A DNA stretch of 64,000 nt. It comes from Shimia abyssi (lineage in GTDB: Bacteria; Pseudomonadota; Alphaproteobacteria; Rhodobacterales; Rhodobacteraceae). Shown one piece after another: positions 35,029 through 45,268 of this stretch (position 1 is its first letter; every line of letters begins with the position of its first letter). The DNA lies in the NCBI RefSeq assembly GCF_003014475.1, contig NZ_PYGJ01000020.1, positions 1-64,000 on the forward strand, read 5' to 3'. The position numbers were made by a program, and so were the translations under genes. Under the pieces are notes generated by a model. The model was given only the letters and a program-made list of their open reading frames with translations. It was not told the DNA's origin and did not search any database.

Positions 35029-36438
35029 TTGGCCACATTTCTTGTTCTCGCATTCATTTCCATCGAAGTGCTCGCCATTGCTCTGGCTCTCAGGGCAATG
35101 GCTTGGTCGCGCACCCCGCAAGGCTCTGTTGCATGGGTCGTGTTCCTCATTTCTGCGCCGCACATAGCCATCATCAGTTACCTCTTTCTGGGGCATTCCC
35201 GCATGAACGGCTATGTCGTGTCGCGCCGGGATTACCAAGAGGTCAAAACCGGCATCCACACCGCCCGAGAGGCATTGCCCCCGCGCCCAGACACACAGCA
35301 CATTGGCTATCAAGCCTTTGAAAAGATTGCCTCAAGCCCAATCCTGTCCGGCAACGCGATGGAGCTCTTGGTAGATGGAGACGAGACGTTTGATGCGATT
35401 TTTGACGCCCTTGATGCGGCACAATCCTATATCCTCGTCCAGTTTTATATCGTGCGCGATGATCAAATTGGCAAAGCGCTGCAAGCGCGCCTGATTGCCG
35501 CCGCCGAACGTGGGGTCAAAGTGCGTTTTCTCTATGATTCCGTTGGATGTTCGCGCCTCTCTCGCAGCTACATCAACGACCTGAAAGCCAGCGGTATCGA
35601 GATGTTTGACAGCAACGCCCTGCAAGGCCCACGCAAACGGTTTCAGCTCAATTTCCGCAATCACCGCAAAACCGTGGTTATTGATGGTACAACTGGGTTC
35701 ACAGGTGGTTTGAATATTGGGGATGAGTATCTCGGTCGCGACCCCGCATTTGGCGCATGGCGCGACACGCATTGCTGCCTGCGCGGCCCCATGGTGTTGC
35801 AACTCCAGCTAGCGTTTTGCGAAGACTGGCATTGGGCAACACGGGAATACCTCTTTGATCAGCTCGACTGGCCGCTGGTACCGGCCCCGGAAAACCTGGA
35901 CGGGCTGGTCCTGACTTCTGGTCCGGCGGACGACATGGAGACCGGCAACCTCTACTTCAACACCTGCATCGCTGCCGCCCGTGACCGGATCTGGATCGCC
36001 TCACCCTATTTTGTACCCGACCACGATATTGCTGTTGCGCTCAAGCTCGCTGCGTTGCGGGGGTTGGATGTGCGCATCCTTGTGCCAGCCCATCGCGACC
36101 ACTGGTTAACCTGGTTGGCGGCTTTTGCCTATTTCGACGAACTGCGCGAGGCCGGTGTTCAGTTTCTGCTCTACCAAGACGGCTTCATGCACCAAAAGGT
36201 GGTGTTGGTCGATGACAGCATCGCCTCAGTTGGTACGCTGAATCTCGACAGCCGCTCCTGTCGCCTCAATTTTGAGGCCACTGCAATCGTGTTCTCACCT
36301 GAAGTCGCAGAAGATGTTGAAATCATGCTGAAAGATGATTTTTCCCGCGCCGAACTCTTGCAAAAAAACATCACCGATCAACCTAGATGGCTGCGCATCA
36401 CTGCGCCTGTGGCCCGTCTGTTTGCGCCGCTTCTCTAG
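35029..36438 (+). CDS. cls: Cardiolipin synthase / phospholipase D-like protein
   Basis: Joins phosphatidylglycerol molecules into cardiolipin at the inner membrane. The 469-residue protein has two N-terminal transmembrane segments and two HKD motifs: FRNHRKTVVIDGTTGFTGGLNIGDEYLG and FMHQKVVLVDDSIASVGTLNLDSRS. The TTG start at 35029 is supported by a GGAGG site about 6 nt upstream. Its 3' end overlaps the convergent BrkB/YihY gene by 41 bp. Confidence 0.92.
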   Translation: MATFLVLAFISIEVLAIALALRAMAWSRTPQGSVAWVVFLISAPHIAIISYLFLGHSRMNGYVVSRRDYQEVKTGIHTAREALPPRPDTQHIGYQAFEKIASSPILSGNAMELLVDGDETFDAIFDALDAAQSYILVQFYIVRDDQIGKALQARLIAAAERGVKVRFLYDSVGCSRLSRSYINDLKASGIEMFDSNALQGPRKRFQLNFRNHRKTVVIDGTTGFTGGLNIGDEYLGRDPAFGAWRDTHCCLRGPMVLQLQLAFCEDWHWATREYLFDQLDWPLVPAPENLDGLVLTSGPADDMETGNLYFNTCIAAARDRIWIASPYFVPDHDIAVALKLAALRGLDVRILVPAHRDHWLTWLAAFAYFDELREAGVQFLLYQDGFMHQKVVLVDDSIASVGTLNLDSRSCRLNFEATAIVFSPEVAEDVEIMLKDDFSRAELLQKNITDQPRWLRITAPVARLFAPLL

Positions 36439-37258
36439 CCTTGCTGCGCAGATCAAACAGGCGACCATTATACTCGGCCCCCAGCACAAAAATCGCTGCC
36501 ATCATATAGAGATAGATCAGCGCCGTCATTATCCCGGCCAGCCCGGCATATGTCACCGAATATGTCGAGAAATGGCCGATATAAAATGCGAAACCACGCG
36601 ATGCGATATCCCAAAGAATGACCGTCAGGATAATACCCGGTGCCAGTGAGCGATCCGAATGGCGCACACCCGGCAGCCATTTGTGACAGGCATAAACGGC
36701 GAATAACAGGATCAGAACTGTCATAATGCTGCGGAACTGGTCATTGCTCAGGATCGAGTTTTGCAGCCACGGCACCCACTCGCCAAAGAAATGCAACGTT
36801 AGCGGGACAAGCACGCTCAGCATCCCAGCAGAGATAATCAGCAATGTACCGGCAATCACAAATCCAATCGCCAACAGGCGCGTTTTCCAGAACGGGCGCG
36901 GATCCTCGTCGCGATAGGCCGCGGTCAGCACCAACCGCACCGCATCAACTCCGTTGGAGGCAAAGATGATTGATAGCAACGCGCCAATCGTCACCGTGCC
37001 TCCCCCATATTGCAACACCGCGCGCAGCTCTTTTTCGATCGGCTCAGCAATCTCCTGAGGCCAGCCGCCAAATACAAAATTCACAAGATCATCCACCTGA
37101 GTATCCGCACTCAGCGCGCCCGCCAGCGACAGGGCAAAAATACAAAACGGAAATACCGCCAACATGATCGCCAGCGCGATATAGCTGGCGCGCACCATGC
37201 CGCCCTTTTGGCCAAACCGCGCTAACGCGTCCCAGAACGTGGTCCAATACACTGACAT
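36398..37258 (-). CDS. YihY/BrkB family inner-membrane protein
   Basis: A 286-residue protein with about six transmembrane segments. It has the family features MVRASYIALAIMLAVFPF, IIFASNGVDAVRLVLTAAYRDEDPRPFWKTRLLAIGFV and GIMTALIYLYMMAAIFVLGAEYNGRL. The family was once called ribonuclease BN in error; its role is unknown. It converges on cls with a 41-bp overlap. A long hairpin lies 67 bp upstream of its start. Confidence 0.9.
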   Translation of the reverse strand: MSVYWTTFWDALARFGQKGGMVRASYIALAIMLAVFPFCIFALSLAGALSADTQVDDLVNFVFGGWPQEIAEPIEKELRAVLQYGGGTVTIGALLSIIFASNGVDAVRLVLTAAYRDEDPRPFWKTRLLAIGFVIAGTLLIISAGMLSVLVPLTLHFFGEWVPWLQNSILSNDQFRSIMTVLILLFAVYACHKWLPGVRHSDRSLAPGIILTVILWDIASRGFAFYIGHFSTYSVTYAGLAGIMTALIYLYMMAAIFVLGAEYNGRLFDLRSKAREAAQTDGPQAQ

Positions 37259-37324
37259 CTGTAAGCCCTCCGAGCGGTTCTTCTCACTATAGCGTTTCGA
37301 ATTATCCGGAAACAGCAGGCATCA

Positions 37325-37362
37325 CTTAACGCTCTGAAATCTATATTTCAGCCAGCGTTAAG
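37325..37362. repeat. Long imperfect hairpin upstream of the YihY/BrkB gene
   Basis: CTTAACGCT-CTGAAAT-ctat-ATTTCAG-cc-AGCGTTAAG forms a 16-bp stem with a 4-nt loop and a 2-nt bulge. It lies in a non-coding stretch and has no T-tract. Confidence 0.6.
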
Positions 37363-37558
37363 CGAGCTTGTTCCCATCGACAACTCCTAAATCGCGTTTC
37401 ACTGACAAGTTTTCGGCCCGTTGTTGCGTCCGGATATTGGGCACTTGTCATCTTTGCCAAAAAACTTGGCAAAATTTCCAAAGTCTACCGCGTTCAGACA
37501 CCCCATTTCCTAATCAAGACAAACGAAACGGCAAACGAAACCACACAAAAGCAACCGC
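37363..37558. other. Non-coding stretch between the hairpin and small hypothetical gene
   Basis: Part of a roughly 610-bp interval (37259-37869) without a well-supported gene. I see no strong promoter, RNA or repeat here apart from the hairpin at 37325-37362 and the doubtful small gene at 37559-37858. Confidence 0.3.
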
Positions 37559-37858
37559 TTAGCTGGCTCCTTCATCGGTCTTCCCTCCCACGTGTGGGTC
37601 AGCATCGCCCTTATCGCACTGACCTTGGCGATCACGGGCTAGGGCCCTGCAAATGGCCCTCCACTCACGGAAAAAGGTCTGCGCCAGCTTGGGTTTTCCA
37701 GGCTGGCGCCACGAATTCCGGTCTGCATCGAGCAGGGCGTGCTGCCTCGGGCCAACAAAGTCCACCCAGATAAGTGCCCGGGGCAGCAACAGCCCTTCGA
37801 CCATTATCCACCAACCAGAGCGCACAAGCGCCCAGACACGACACGAAGATATTCTCAA
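37559..37858 (-). CDS. Small hypothetical protein (doubtful)
   Basis: A 99-residue reading frame. Its middle looks protein-like (MVEGLLLPRALIWVDFVGPRQHALLDADRNSWRQPGKPKLAQTFFREWRAICRALARDRQ). Its tail is polar, ending GGKTDEGAS. Starts at 37858 or 37804 are possible. I do not recognise the family. The opposite strand in this stretch also has an open frame, but with less protein-like composition. Confidence 0.4.
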   Translation of the reverse strand: MRISSCRVWALVRSGWWIMVEGLLLPRALIWVDFVGPRQHALLDADRNSWRQPGKPKLAQTFFREWRAICRALARDRQGQCDKGDADPHVGGKTDEGAS

Positions 37859-37869
37859 GGATTTGAACG

Positions 37870-38592
37870 ATGATGAGTAAACCCTTTTCCAGTTCTGATA
37901 CGTCTCATTCCACCCCAGCAGAAGTTCACGGCGGGACGTGTCGTATGCTCAGCCTTGCTAATGATTTATCCCCGTCCAGCACACCGGTCGTGGTGATCCC
38001 TGATCTAACCCGAAATCCTGCATCACGCCGTTTGATCGCGCCATGGTCGCTTGCGCCCAGCCTCGTGAAAACCGGGTTGTCGTTGTACGTGATCCGCTGG
38101 CACAATCAATGGGTACATGATGAAAACCAACGGTTTACCCCAATGATCACAGGCGTAAACACGGCTGTGAAGTCAAGATTGCCGTCTGCGCGCCCATTTC
38201 ATTTGGCGGCAATCGGAAATGGTGCGTTGGTGGCGCTCAAATGGCTTACATCCGCGCAGCGTTCGGGCAAATATCTGCCCGTACTCAGCCTGTCGCTCTT
38301 TGCGCCCCGCCTGTCGGTATTTTCACGCACCCCCCGCACGTCCCTGTCGGCCGCGCCAGACCACACATGCATCGTTGCCCACGATACGGAACACCAGGCG
38401 ACATGTGATCTGGCAAAACGGCTACCACATGCCCCAACGGTATATTCTGTCACAAAAGCAGACCAATACACCATGTCAGAGCCTGCTCTTAGCTCCCAAC
38501 ATCCCGGTGTTGAATTTGCAGGCGCATGGCAAACCGCATGGCGCGACTGGATGATCGCGCAAACGCCTATGCATGATCGACGCTCGGCCTGA
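37870..38592 (+). CDS. Hypothetical protein with possible alpha/beta-hydrolase remnants
   Basis: A 240-residue protein I do not recognise. The order VVVIPDLTRNPASRRL, then FHLAAIGNGALVALKWL, then LSLFAPRLSVF resembles an alpha/beta-hydrolase sheet. However, the nucleophile elbow reads GNGAL instead of GxSxG, so catalysis is doubtful. It ends 4 bp before the convergent araC-type gene. Tandem ATGs at 37870 and 37873. Confidence 0.5.
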   Translation: MMSKPFSSSDTSHSTPAEVHGGTCRMLSLANDLSPSSTPVVVIPDLTRNPASRRLIAPWSLAPSLVKTGLSLYVIRWHNQWVHDENQRFTPMITGVNTAVKSRLPSARPFHLAAIGNGALVALKWLTSAQRSGKYLPVLSLSLFAPRLSVFSRTPRTSLSAAPDHTCIVAHDTEHQATCDLAKRLPHAPTVYSVTKADQYTMSEPALSSQHPGVEFAGAWQTAWRDWMIAQTPMHDRRSA

Positions 38593-38596
38593 GCGA

Positions 38597-39604
38597 TTAG
38601 GCCAGCATCCCCTCCTGACGCCGCACCTTTAGCGGCGTACGACCAAACCAGCGGCGAAAAGCTTGGTTAAAGGCGGTCTGGTCAGAGTACCCGACCGCCA
38701 ATGCCACCTCACCCAGCGGCAGATCCGTTTGTTGAACCAAGGCCAGCGACCGGCGACGGCGCTGTTCGTCCAGAATTTCGCGAAAATTTGTCCCATCCTG
38801 CTTGAGCTTGCGTTGCAGCGACCGCGGTTGCATCCGCAGCGCTGCTGCTACCTTGTCCTGTGAACACACGCCCAGCGACAATTGCCGGAAAACTTCAAGG
38901 CTCACGGTTTCGGCAAATGGCGTGCCCTTTTCCACTGTGATTTCCGCCAAGTAGCGGCGGATGATCGGGTGAAAGGCCACATCCTGTTTCTTAAGGCGCA
39001 CGTTCAGAACATCGTCGCGAAACAGGAACGAATAGGCATTGCGCCCATACCGCACCGGACATCCCAGCTCTGCCGACAGGTAATCCTTGCCCCTTGGTGC
39101 GGCAAACATCACCTCAGCAGACAGGATTTCCGGCCGCCGCCCGGACAATTCAGCAAGCACGGTTTTGCCCATCACCAACGACATTTCGCGCGCTTGTTGC
39201 GGGCGGGTGATGCTCAGCGGGGCGTAAATCACCTCGGCCAGCCCATCACCCGGAATTTCGCGCAGCGTCGTCACCATTCCATTGGTGTGCAGAAACTGAT
39301 TGCGCAGCATCGCATGCGCCGCGCCGCGCACCGTGGTTTCCATACGTGTCACAAGGCTGATCACGCCATAGGTCTGTAACGAATGCAGCCGCGCCAGCTG
39401 AATGCCCAGATTGGGCAACCTCCAACTGCGCGCGCAATCTTCCAGCAGCGCGCCCATGTCTTCATAATCGATCTCGGTTTCAACCGCGTGGAAGATACTG
39501 TCGTCCAAGCCATAGCGCGCCAGAATAGGGCGCAAATCCTGCCCTTCCCGATCGGCAATCTTGTCCAGCCCCTCAATCATAGAAGCCCGGATATATCCAG
39601 CCAA
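38597..39604 (-). CDS. AraC-family transcriptional regulator
   Basis: A 335-residue regulator with an N-terminal Arabinose_bd-type (PF12625) ligand domain. The C-terminal AraC double helix-turn-helix includes VAAALRMQPRSLQRKLKQDGTNFREILDEQRRRRSLALVQQTDLPLGEVALAVGYSDQTAFNQAFRRWFGRTPLKVR, covering about residues 250-330. It lies 62 bp downstream of the DUF1185 gene in the same direction. It could be at the end of the dehydrogenase operon or have its own promoter, and is a candidate second regulator of that locus. Confidence 0.9.
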   Translation of the reverse strand: MAGYIRASMIEGLDKIADREGQDLRPILARYGLDDSIFHAVETEIDYEDMGALLEDCARSWRLPNLGIQLARLHSLQTYGVISLVTRMETTVRGAAHAMLRNQFLHTNGMVTTLREIPGDGLAEVIYAPLSITRPQQAREMSLVMGKTVLAELSGRRPEILSAEVMFAAPRGKDYLSAELGCPVRYGRNAYSFLFRDDVLNVRLKKQDVAFHPIIRRYLAEITVEKGTPFAETVSLEVFRQLSLGVCSQDKVAAALRMQPRSLQRKLKQDGTNFREILDEQRRRRSLALVQQTDLPLGEVALAVGYSDQTAFNQAFRRWFGRTPLKVRRQEGMLA

Positions 39605-39666
39605 GGTGATCTCCCTAGTTCACACGTTGACCAAGAGTAACCCCGCGACGTGTCGCACGTCCAGCC

Positions 39667-40248
39667 TCAGCGCAAACCATCCTCGCCAGTGACATCATCC
39701 ACCATCAATCCGCCCATGCGGTGATGAATACGCCCGCCCCGGCTCATCGCCAGTGCAAACAGCAATTCGTCCGCCTTGGGACCATCCGGCACACCCACTT
39801 CCATACCGTCAAAATGGCTGCGCACATAGGCGGCGTTGATATGACCCAGCGGAATGTCGATGCGCGAGCCCACGCCGCCGATTTTCATGGATGATGGCAC
39901 AATCGCCTTGGCCTCTCCCAACCGTTCGCGCATGGCATACCCGCCCGGCACGTGCCACAGCGCCGTGTGCTCCAGCTCTCCGGCCTCGCCCACCAACCCC
40001 GCTTTGCCATAGCCATCAATCCCGGCGATGCCACCCATCGCCTCGATCAAGCGATCCGTCATCATCAACCCAAGCGGCTTCAGATCGTCCATCGCGCTTT
40101 GCAAATCTTCGACATAGCGGCCTGCAAATGGGTTCTTGACCAGCGCCACAATCGCCGCCCGCCGACGCGGCGTTTCGGCAACCGGGCCACCATCGTGATG
40201 AATGTCCTCAACAAACACAATCGTTTTGCGCAGGGTAAATTCAGGCAT
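39667..40248 (-). CDS. DUF1185 'amino acid synthesis' family protein (PF06684)
   Basis: A 193-residue protein with the family's hallmarks: LRKTIVFVEDIHHDGG, KNPFAGRYVEDLQ, KAGLVGEAGELEHTALWHVPGGYAMRERLG, SSMKIGGVGSRIDIPLGHINAAYVRSHFDGMEVGVPDGPKADE. Structures of this family show a chorismate-mutase-like fold. A role in amino-acid or related small-molecule metabolism has been suggested, but no reaction is known. It is the last gene of the five-gene overlapping operon and overlaps the UPF0280 gene by 8 bp. Context suggests a step in N-heterocycle breakdown. Confidence 0.88.
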   Translation of the reverse strand: MPEFTLRKTIVFVEDIHHDGGPVAETPRRRAAIVALVKNPFAGRYVEDLQSAMDDLKPLGLMMTDRLIEAMGGIAGIDGYGKAGLVGEAGELEHTALWHVPGGYAMRERLGEAKAIVPSSMKIGGVGSRIDIPLGHINAAYVRSHFDGMEVGVPDGPKADELLFALAMSRGGRIHHRMGGLMVDDVTGEDGLR

Positions 40249-41089
40249 CCAGCCTCTCCTTTTTGGTCAAATACTCCAATGGCGTGCCGCAAACCCGCGT
40301 CACGCCATCCAAACTAAGATATGCGGCTTTGATCAGCCCCCGTTCCGCGCAGTCACGCGCATAGGCTAACCCGGCCTCAAGCGCGCATTGCACCTCCTCG
40401 GGGCGCAATGCGCCTACGTCGACGGTCACAAGCCGCGCGCCCAGATCGCTGTCAGGAAAAACCTCGCACGCGGGTCTGCGCATCACTGCGCTGTGCCCCG
40501 GTAAATCCACATGGTTCGCGATCAGCGTCGCCGCCACATCCGCCGCCGCGGCGTCTCGTGCCAGAACGGTCACGCTGTCGGCAATTCCCAGCGACAGGCT
40601 ACGCCCGCGCCAACCCGATGTCGCCACCCCACGCACATCGCTCTCGCTCGTGATCGTCGCCTTTGCACCGCCGCCCAACGCTGCTGCCATTTCGCAACCC
40701 GCCGCCAACACCAATGCCACGTCGCCTCCGTTGTTCACATATCCCGTTTCGACGCCGTCGACAGTCGCAATCACCCGTGCAATCTCGTCCGCCACCGCCC
40801 CGGCCACGGCGGCCATGGGCGTGACAAAAGCGGGCAGATACGACCGTGTCGCACGCGCCATCTGTCGCGCCACATCGCCTTGCAACCCTTTGCAAAGCTG
40901 CACAGGCTGGCGCAACATTGCCAACTCATCCGCCAATTCCTGCAAAATCGTGTCAAACCGATCCGCCGCCCGACGCAACGCCGCGTCACGCCCCGGCCCC
41001 GTCACGTCAATGATCAGATCAATCGGCCCATGATGCAGGTGCAACCGCCGCCCGTCGGGCAAAAACGCCACCTGCGGTCCCATATTCAA
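40241..41089 (-). CDS. UPF0280 family protein
   Basis: A 282-residue protein of the UPF0280 family, related in fold to ApbE. It has GPIDLIIDVTGPGRDAALRRAADRFDTIL, TPMAAVAGAVADEIARVI, YVNNGGDVALVLAAG, GVATSGWRGRSLSLGIADSVTVLARDAAAADVAATLIANHVD and a late RGLIKAAYLSLDGV. The NNGGD and SGW features resemble the flavin/metal-binding region of ApbE FAD:protein FMN transferases, so flavin handling is conceivable. It overlaps both neighbours (8 bp and ATGA), and sits between the reductase-like gene and DUF1185. Confidence 0.85.
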   Translation of the reverse strand: MNMGPQVAFLPDGRRLHLHHGPIDLIIDVTGPGRDAALRRAADRFDTILQELADELAMLRQPVQLCKGLQGDVARQMARATRSYLPAFVTPMAAVAGAVADEIARVIATVDGVETGYVNNGGDVALVLAAGCEMAAALGGGAKATITSESDVRGVATSGWRGRSLSLGIADSVTVLARDAAAADVAATLIANHVDLPGHSAVMRRPACEVFPDSDLGARLVTVDVGALRPEEVQCALEAGLAYARDCAERGLIKAAYLSLDGVTRVCGTPLEYLTKKERLDA

Positions 41090-42543
41090 CTCTCGGCCAC
41101 AGGTGACATAGGCGCTACGGCCCGCACCTGATCGCCATATTCGCCACCATGCTCCAGCACATCCCGCACATCGCGCACCGCATCATCATGCCCGCCAAGC
41201 GCAACGTAATCCGCGCGCGAGACTGTGAACTCCAGCGGGGCGACAATCGCAGGTGTGGGCACATAGCCAAAGGCATTGTCCGGCATCTGCGTTACATCCG
41301 CCATCAACGTGATCCCACCGCCGGGCCAGACATAGGCCTCAGCACCGCCCACCGTCACCCTGGTGCCGCGCTCCTGCACCGACCGCGTGAGCTTGACCGG
41401 GTTTCTGGTCACGCCCGATCGCAACGATCCACCTGCCCCCCCCATGAATAACACTGTGCACAGCGCCGGTTCACAATTCTCGGCAATCAGGTCTACAGAC
41501 GGTTTCAGCACCTCGGGCAGCGGGTGCGGCTGGGGCACCAGGTCATCGTCCAGCACGTAATAGCCAAACTGTTCGCCTGTCGTGGACACCATCAAAAGGC
41601 TCAGCCCCGGTTTGGCGCCCTTCTTGGGCAGCCAATCGCCCAAAATCGTCAGCGGATCTTGGATATCCGTACCGCCCCAGCCAAGCCCCGGCTCAGCCAC
41701 CTGAAAATACCGCCCCGGAGTCGAGCGCCGCCCCTTGATACGAATGCCCGTATCCGGCCAGCCCAGCACCTTGCCCGCCTGATGCTCACTCACGACGCCA
41801 GTGATGTGGTCATCCACCACAACCACCTCGTCAACCAAACCCTGCCATTGGCTGGCAAACATGCCAATCGTGGCCGAGCCACAACCGACCCGCATCCGTT
41901 CTTCGCGATGCCCGTCCACGATCGGCGCCTGACCCGCCTGGACAACTACACATGCGCCCTCATCCACGTTCAGCTCCACCGCCTCGCGGTTCAGCAACCG
42001 CAACAGCGCGTCACAGGTCACGCGCCCTTCGGCCTTAGACCCGCCGGTCAGGTGATCAACCCCGCCAAGCGACATCATCTGCGAGCCATATTCGCTTGTC
42101 ACCATCAACCCCACGGCCTCGCCCTGATGGCGCACCACCGCGCCCTCATGGCCGAGATGGCGATCAGTGTCGATCTTGATCTTGACCCCGCAGTAACTGA
42201 AAATCGCCTCCGTTACGACGGTCACAAAATCCGCGCCATCCACCTCGCGGCTCACCAGAAACGGCGCGGGTTTATAATCGGGATAGGTCGTGCCCGACCC
42301 CACCGCCGTGACAAACAGATCATCGCTCGAAAGCTTGCCATCCCATTCGTTTTTGAGAAAGGGGCGCACCTCTTTGCCTTGCGCAATGGTCTTATCCAGC
42401 ACCGTCAGCGGATCACAGCGCACGATCCGCCCGCCCTCGTTGGCATATCGATCACAGGCCCCGATTTTGCCCTCAGCAATGTAACACATCACCGGACACG
42501 CATCGCAGCGGATCTTTTCTTCGCGGACGCGTTTCTCAACCAT
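41086..42543 (-). CDS. 6-hydroxynicotinate reductase-like iron-sulfur protein
   Basis: A 485-residue protein whose N-terminus carries a compact cysteine cluster ([28 protein letters not shown]), likely holding an iron-sulfur centre. The remainder matches proteins annotated as 6-hydroxynicotinate reductase (Hnr). Hnr reduces the pyridine ring of 6-hydroxynicotinate in reductive nicotinate fermentation. Key stretches include [59 protein letters not shown] and [23 protein letters not shown]. The actual substrate may differ. It overlaps the Mo-subunit gene by 8 bp and the UPF0280 gene by ATGA. Confidence 0.75.
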   Translation of the reverse strand: MVEKRVREEKIRCDACPVMCYIAEGKIGACDRYANEGGRIVRCDPLTVLDKTIAQGKEVRPFLKNEWDGKLSSDDLFVTAVGSGTTYPDYKPAPFLVSREVDGADFVTVVTEAIFSYCGVKIKIDTDRHLGHEGAVVRHQGEAVGLMVTSEYGSQMMSLGGVDHLTGGSKAEGRVTCDALLRLLNREAVELNVDEGACVVVQAGQAPIVDGHREERMRVGCGSATIGMFASQWQGLVDEVVVVDDHITGVVSEHQAGKVLGWPDTGIRIKGRRSTPGRYFQVAEPGLGWGGTDIQDPLTILGDWLPKKGAKPGLSLLMVSTTGEQFGYYVLDDDLVPQPHPLPEVLKPSVDLIAENCEPALCTVLFMGGAGGSLRSGVTRNPVKLTRSVQERGTRVTVGGAEAYVWPGGGITLMADVTQMPDNAFGYVPTPAIVAPLEFTVSRADYVALGGHDDAVRDVRDVLEHGGEYGDQVRAVAPMSPVAES

Positions 42544-45268
42544 CGCTCTGTGCCTCCCTTATCGCCGCCAACACCCGATCAGGGCGGGCGGGCAACTGCT
42601 CGATCCGTGCACCACTAGCGTGGCGAATGGCGTTCAAAATCGCGGGCGCCGTGGGGATCAACACATGTTCACCCAACCCCTTGGCGCCAAACGGCCCTTC
42701 GGGGTCCGGCTTTTCAATCAGGATCGAGCGGATTTCAGGCATGTCGCCAATGGTCGGGATCAGATAATCGTGCAGATTGTCCGTGCGCCCCGGAATATAT
42801 TCTTCCATTAACGCCAGCCCCAATCCTTGCGCAATCCCGCCCTCGATCTGCCCTTCGGCCAAGAGCGGGTTGATCACGCGGCCCAGATCATGCGCCGCCT
42901 CAACGCGCAACACTCTGACCGAGCCAAGGCGCATATCCACCTCAACCTCAACCAACTGCGCACCATAGCCGTAAACCGCATAGGGCGTGCCCTGCCCGTT
43001 CTCATCCAATGCGCTTGTCGGCGGATCGTAGCTCTCCTCCGCCATCAACACATATCCGTGCGCAACCTCGTCCAACTCATCCAGCACAATTCGCGCCTGT
43101 TGTGTGCCATCGCTGACCAAAATCAAACCCGGCTCAATCCCAATCGCCGCCGCGTTGCCCATATTTGTCATCGCCAATATCTGCGCCCTCAGCGCCTGTC
43201 CGGCGAGCAGCGCGGCGTTGCCTGTCACCACAGTCTGGCGACTGGCCGAGGTCTTGCCGCAATCCGGCGTCACGCCAGTATCCGCATCGATCAGCTCAAA
43301 CAGATGCACGGGCAGACCCAGCGCATCCGCCGCGATCTGCGTGATCACCGTATTGGCCCCCTGCCCGATATCCATCGCGCCCTGATGCAGGCGCAACTTG
43401 CCCTGTGCCGTCACGCCAATCCGAATGGTTGACGGATTGGGCAAAGCCGTATTGCCACAGCCATACCAGCAACTGGCCACACCCAGCCCACGTTTCACAT
43501 CGTCACTTTGCGCATTAAACGCCGCCACTGCCGCCAGCCCCTCAGCCCACAAGGGCGACAACGCATCAAGGCATTCGGCAATCCCAACGCCCTGTAAAAC
43601 CTGCCCGCAAACGGATGCATCCCCATCGCTCAGTGCATTCAGGCGGCGAAAGGCAAGCCGATCCATGCCAACCGCTTCGGCCAGCTCATCAAACAAAGTC
43701 TCTTGCAAAATTGCGGCCTGCGGCACGCCAAAGCCGCGAAATGCCCCTGATACCGGCCCATGCGTGTGCACCGCGCGCGCCTCTGCGCGGTAATCCCGCA
43801 CCAGATACGGCCCCGAGGCATGCACTGGCACCCGCACCGCCACGGTTGGACCCCAGCTGGAATAGGCGCCTGTGTTGAAATCCCCGTCAAACCACATGCC
43901 GCGCAACCGCCCATCCGCATCCGCGCCAATCTGCGCGGACATCACCGATGGATGCCGTTTGGTGGTCGACGCCATGCTCTCGCGCCGGGAATAGACCATG
44001 CGCGCCGGTTGCCCGGTCTTAAGCGTAACCAGCCCCAGCAAAGGTTGCAGCGACACGTCCAGCTTGGACCCAAACCCGCCCCCCGTGGCCGCTGGCCGGA
44101 TCCGCACACGTTCCTTGGACAGCCCCAGCACTCGCGCCGTGTCGTCCCGATCCATGATCGGCGCTTGGGTGCAGGCGCGAATGTTGAGCACATCGCCCTC
44201 CATCCAGCTCGTCCCGGCCTCGGGTTCGATATAAGCGTGCTCGACGTAACCAGTGCGCATCTCGCGGCTGACCACATGGGCCGCCGCCTCCAGCGCTTGC
44301 AGCGGCGCGCCCCGTTTCACATGGCCCTTGATCAGGATATTGCCCGCTCGGTCGGAATGTACCAACGCGCTGTCCTCGGCACGGGCGGCGTGTATATCCT
44401 CAAGTGCTGGCAATGCCTCCCAAGTGATTGGGAATTCGGCCAGATCCAGCGCCTCAACCACCTCAGGCACACCCGCGACCAAGGCCACCGCCTCGCCGCG
44501 CATCCGCGCTACGGTTTCTGCCAGGGCTGGCTGGTCGGCAAAAGCCGGGATCACGCTAAAACTGTTCTCGCCGGGTATGTCGGCGGCCGTGAACACATGA
44601 ACACCCTGCACTTCGGCCCATCCCGACAGTTCGCCAAACACAAAACCTGCATGAGCAAATGGTGACCGCACCGCGCGCACCAAAAGTGCCCCCTCTGGCG
44701 CATCATCAGCTCCGTAAAGCTCAGTCCCGACCACTTTGGGCACCCCGTCAAGCCGCTCAACCCGCGCGCCCACAGCCTCGCCATTCCATGGCTCCGGCCC
44801 CGCTCCCTGTCCGGCCACATCCAAAACCGCATCGACAATCTTGGTATAGCCCGTGCAGCGGCACAAAACGCCGCCCAATGCGTCCTCAACCTCGGCCCGG
44901 CTGGGCGCGGGCGTCTGACGGATCAGCGCCGTCGCGGCCACCAACATGCCCGGTGTGCAAATCCCGCATTGCGCCGCCCCATGGCGCAGAAATGCCCGCT
45001 GCAACGCATCCGGCCCCGGTTTGGCCAGCGCCTCCACTGTCTCAATATGACGACCTGCCACATGCACCACCGGTGTCAGACAGGCGCACACCGCCTCGCC
45101 CTCCACCAGAACTGTGCAGGCCCCGCAATCACCCGCGTCACAGCCTACCTTAGTGCCGATCAACCCCAGATCCTCGCGCAACACATCCGACAACCGACGC
45201 CCCGGTACAACGTCAACCCGATACGACGAGCCGTTTACACTCAACTCAAGCCCCACGCCGTCTTTCAT
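42536..45268 (-). CDS. Fused [2Fe-2S]/molybdopterin subunit of a xanthine-dehydrogenase-family hydroxylase
   Basis: A 910-residue protein joining two usually separate subunits. Residues about 1-155 hold both [2Fe-2S] clusters ([22 protein letters not shown] and [17 protein letters not shown] with [15 protein letters not shown]). From about 170 the molybdopterin part follows ([70 protein letters not shown]). The catalytic glutamate region is [18 protein letters not shown]. Such enzymes hydroxylate N-heterocycles or aldehydes using water. It overlaps the FAD-subunit gene by ATGA, so the enzyme is complete. The substrate is unknown. Confidence 0.92.
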   Translation of the reverse strand: MKDGVGLELSVNGSSYRVDVVPGRRLSDVLREDLGLIGTKVGCDAGDCGACTVLVEGEAVCACLTPVVHVAGRHIETVEALAKPGPDALQRAFLRHGAAQCGICTPGMLVAATALIRQTPAPSRAEVEDALGGVLCRCTGYTKIVDAVLDVAGQGAGPEPWNGEAVGARVERLDGVPKVVGTELYGADDAPEGALLVRAVRSPFAHAGFVFGELSGWAEVQGVHVFTAADIPGENSFSVIPAFADQPALAETVARMRGEAVALVAGVPEVVEALDLAEFPITWEALPALEDIHAARAEDSALVHSDRAGNILIKGHVKRGAPLQALEAAAHVVSREMRTGYVEHAYIEPEAGTSWMEGDVLNIRACTQAPIMDRDDTARVLGLSKERVRIRPAATGGGFGSKLDVSLQPLLGLVTLKTGQPARMVYSRRESMASTTKRHPSVMSAQIGADADGRLRGMWFDGDFNTGAYSSWGPTVAVRVPVHASGPYLVRDYRAEARAVHTHGPVSGAFRGFGVPQAAILQETLFDELAEAVGMDRLAFRRLNALSDGDASVCGQVLQGVGIAECLDALSPLWAEGLAAVAAFNAQSDDVKRGLGVASCWYGCGNTALPNPSTIRIGVTAQGKLRLHQGAMDIGQGANTVITQIAADALGLPVHLFELIDADTGVTPDCGKTSASRQTVVTGNAALLAGQALRAQILAMTNMGNAAAIGIEPGLILVSDGTQQARIVLDELDEVAHGYVLMAEESYDPPTSALDENGQGTPYAVYGYGAQLVEVEVDMRLGSVRVLRVEAAHDLGRVINPLLAEGQIEGGIAQGLGLALMEEYIPGRTDNLHDYLIPTIGDMPEIRSILIEKPDPEGPFGAKGLGEHVLIPTAPAILNAIRHASGARIEQLPARPDRVLAAIREAQSDG

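Noticed and set aside
36398..36438. Treating the cls / YihY overlap as an error
   Set aside because: Both proteins are full length with normal ends; a 41-bp convergent overlap is acceptable.
37653..37880. Plus-strand 75-codon frame opposite the doubtful small gene
   Set aside because: Composition (Ser/Arg/Cys-rich) is not protein-like and it runs into the next gene's start.
43760..44665. Long open frame antisense to the Mo hydroxylase gene
   Set aside because: Arg/His/Pro-rich shadow of a clearly coding strand; no family features.
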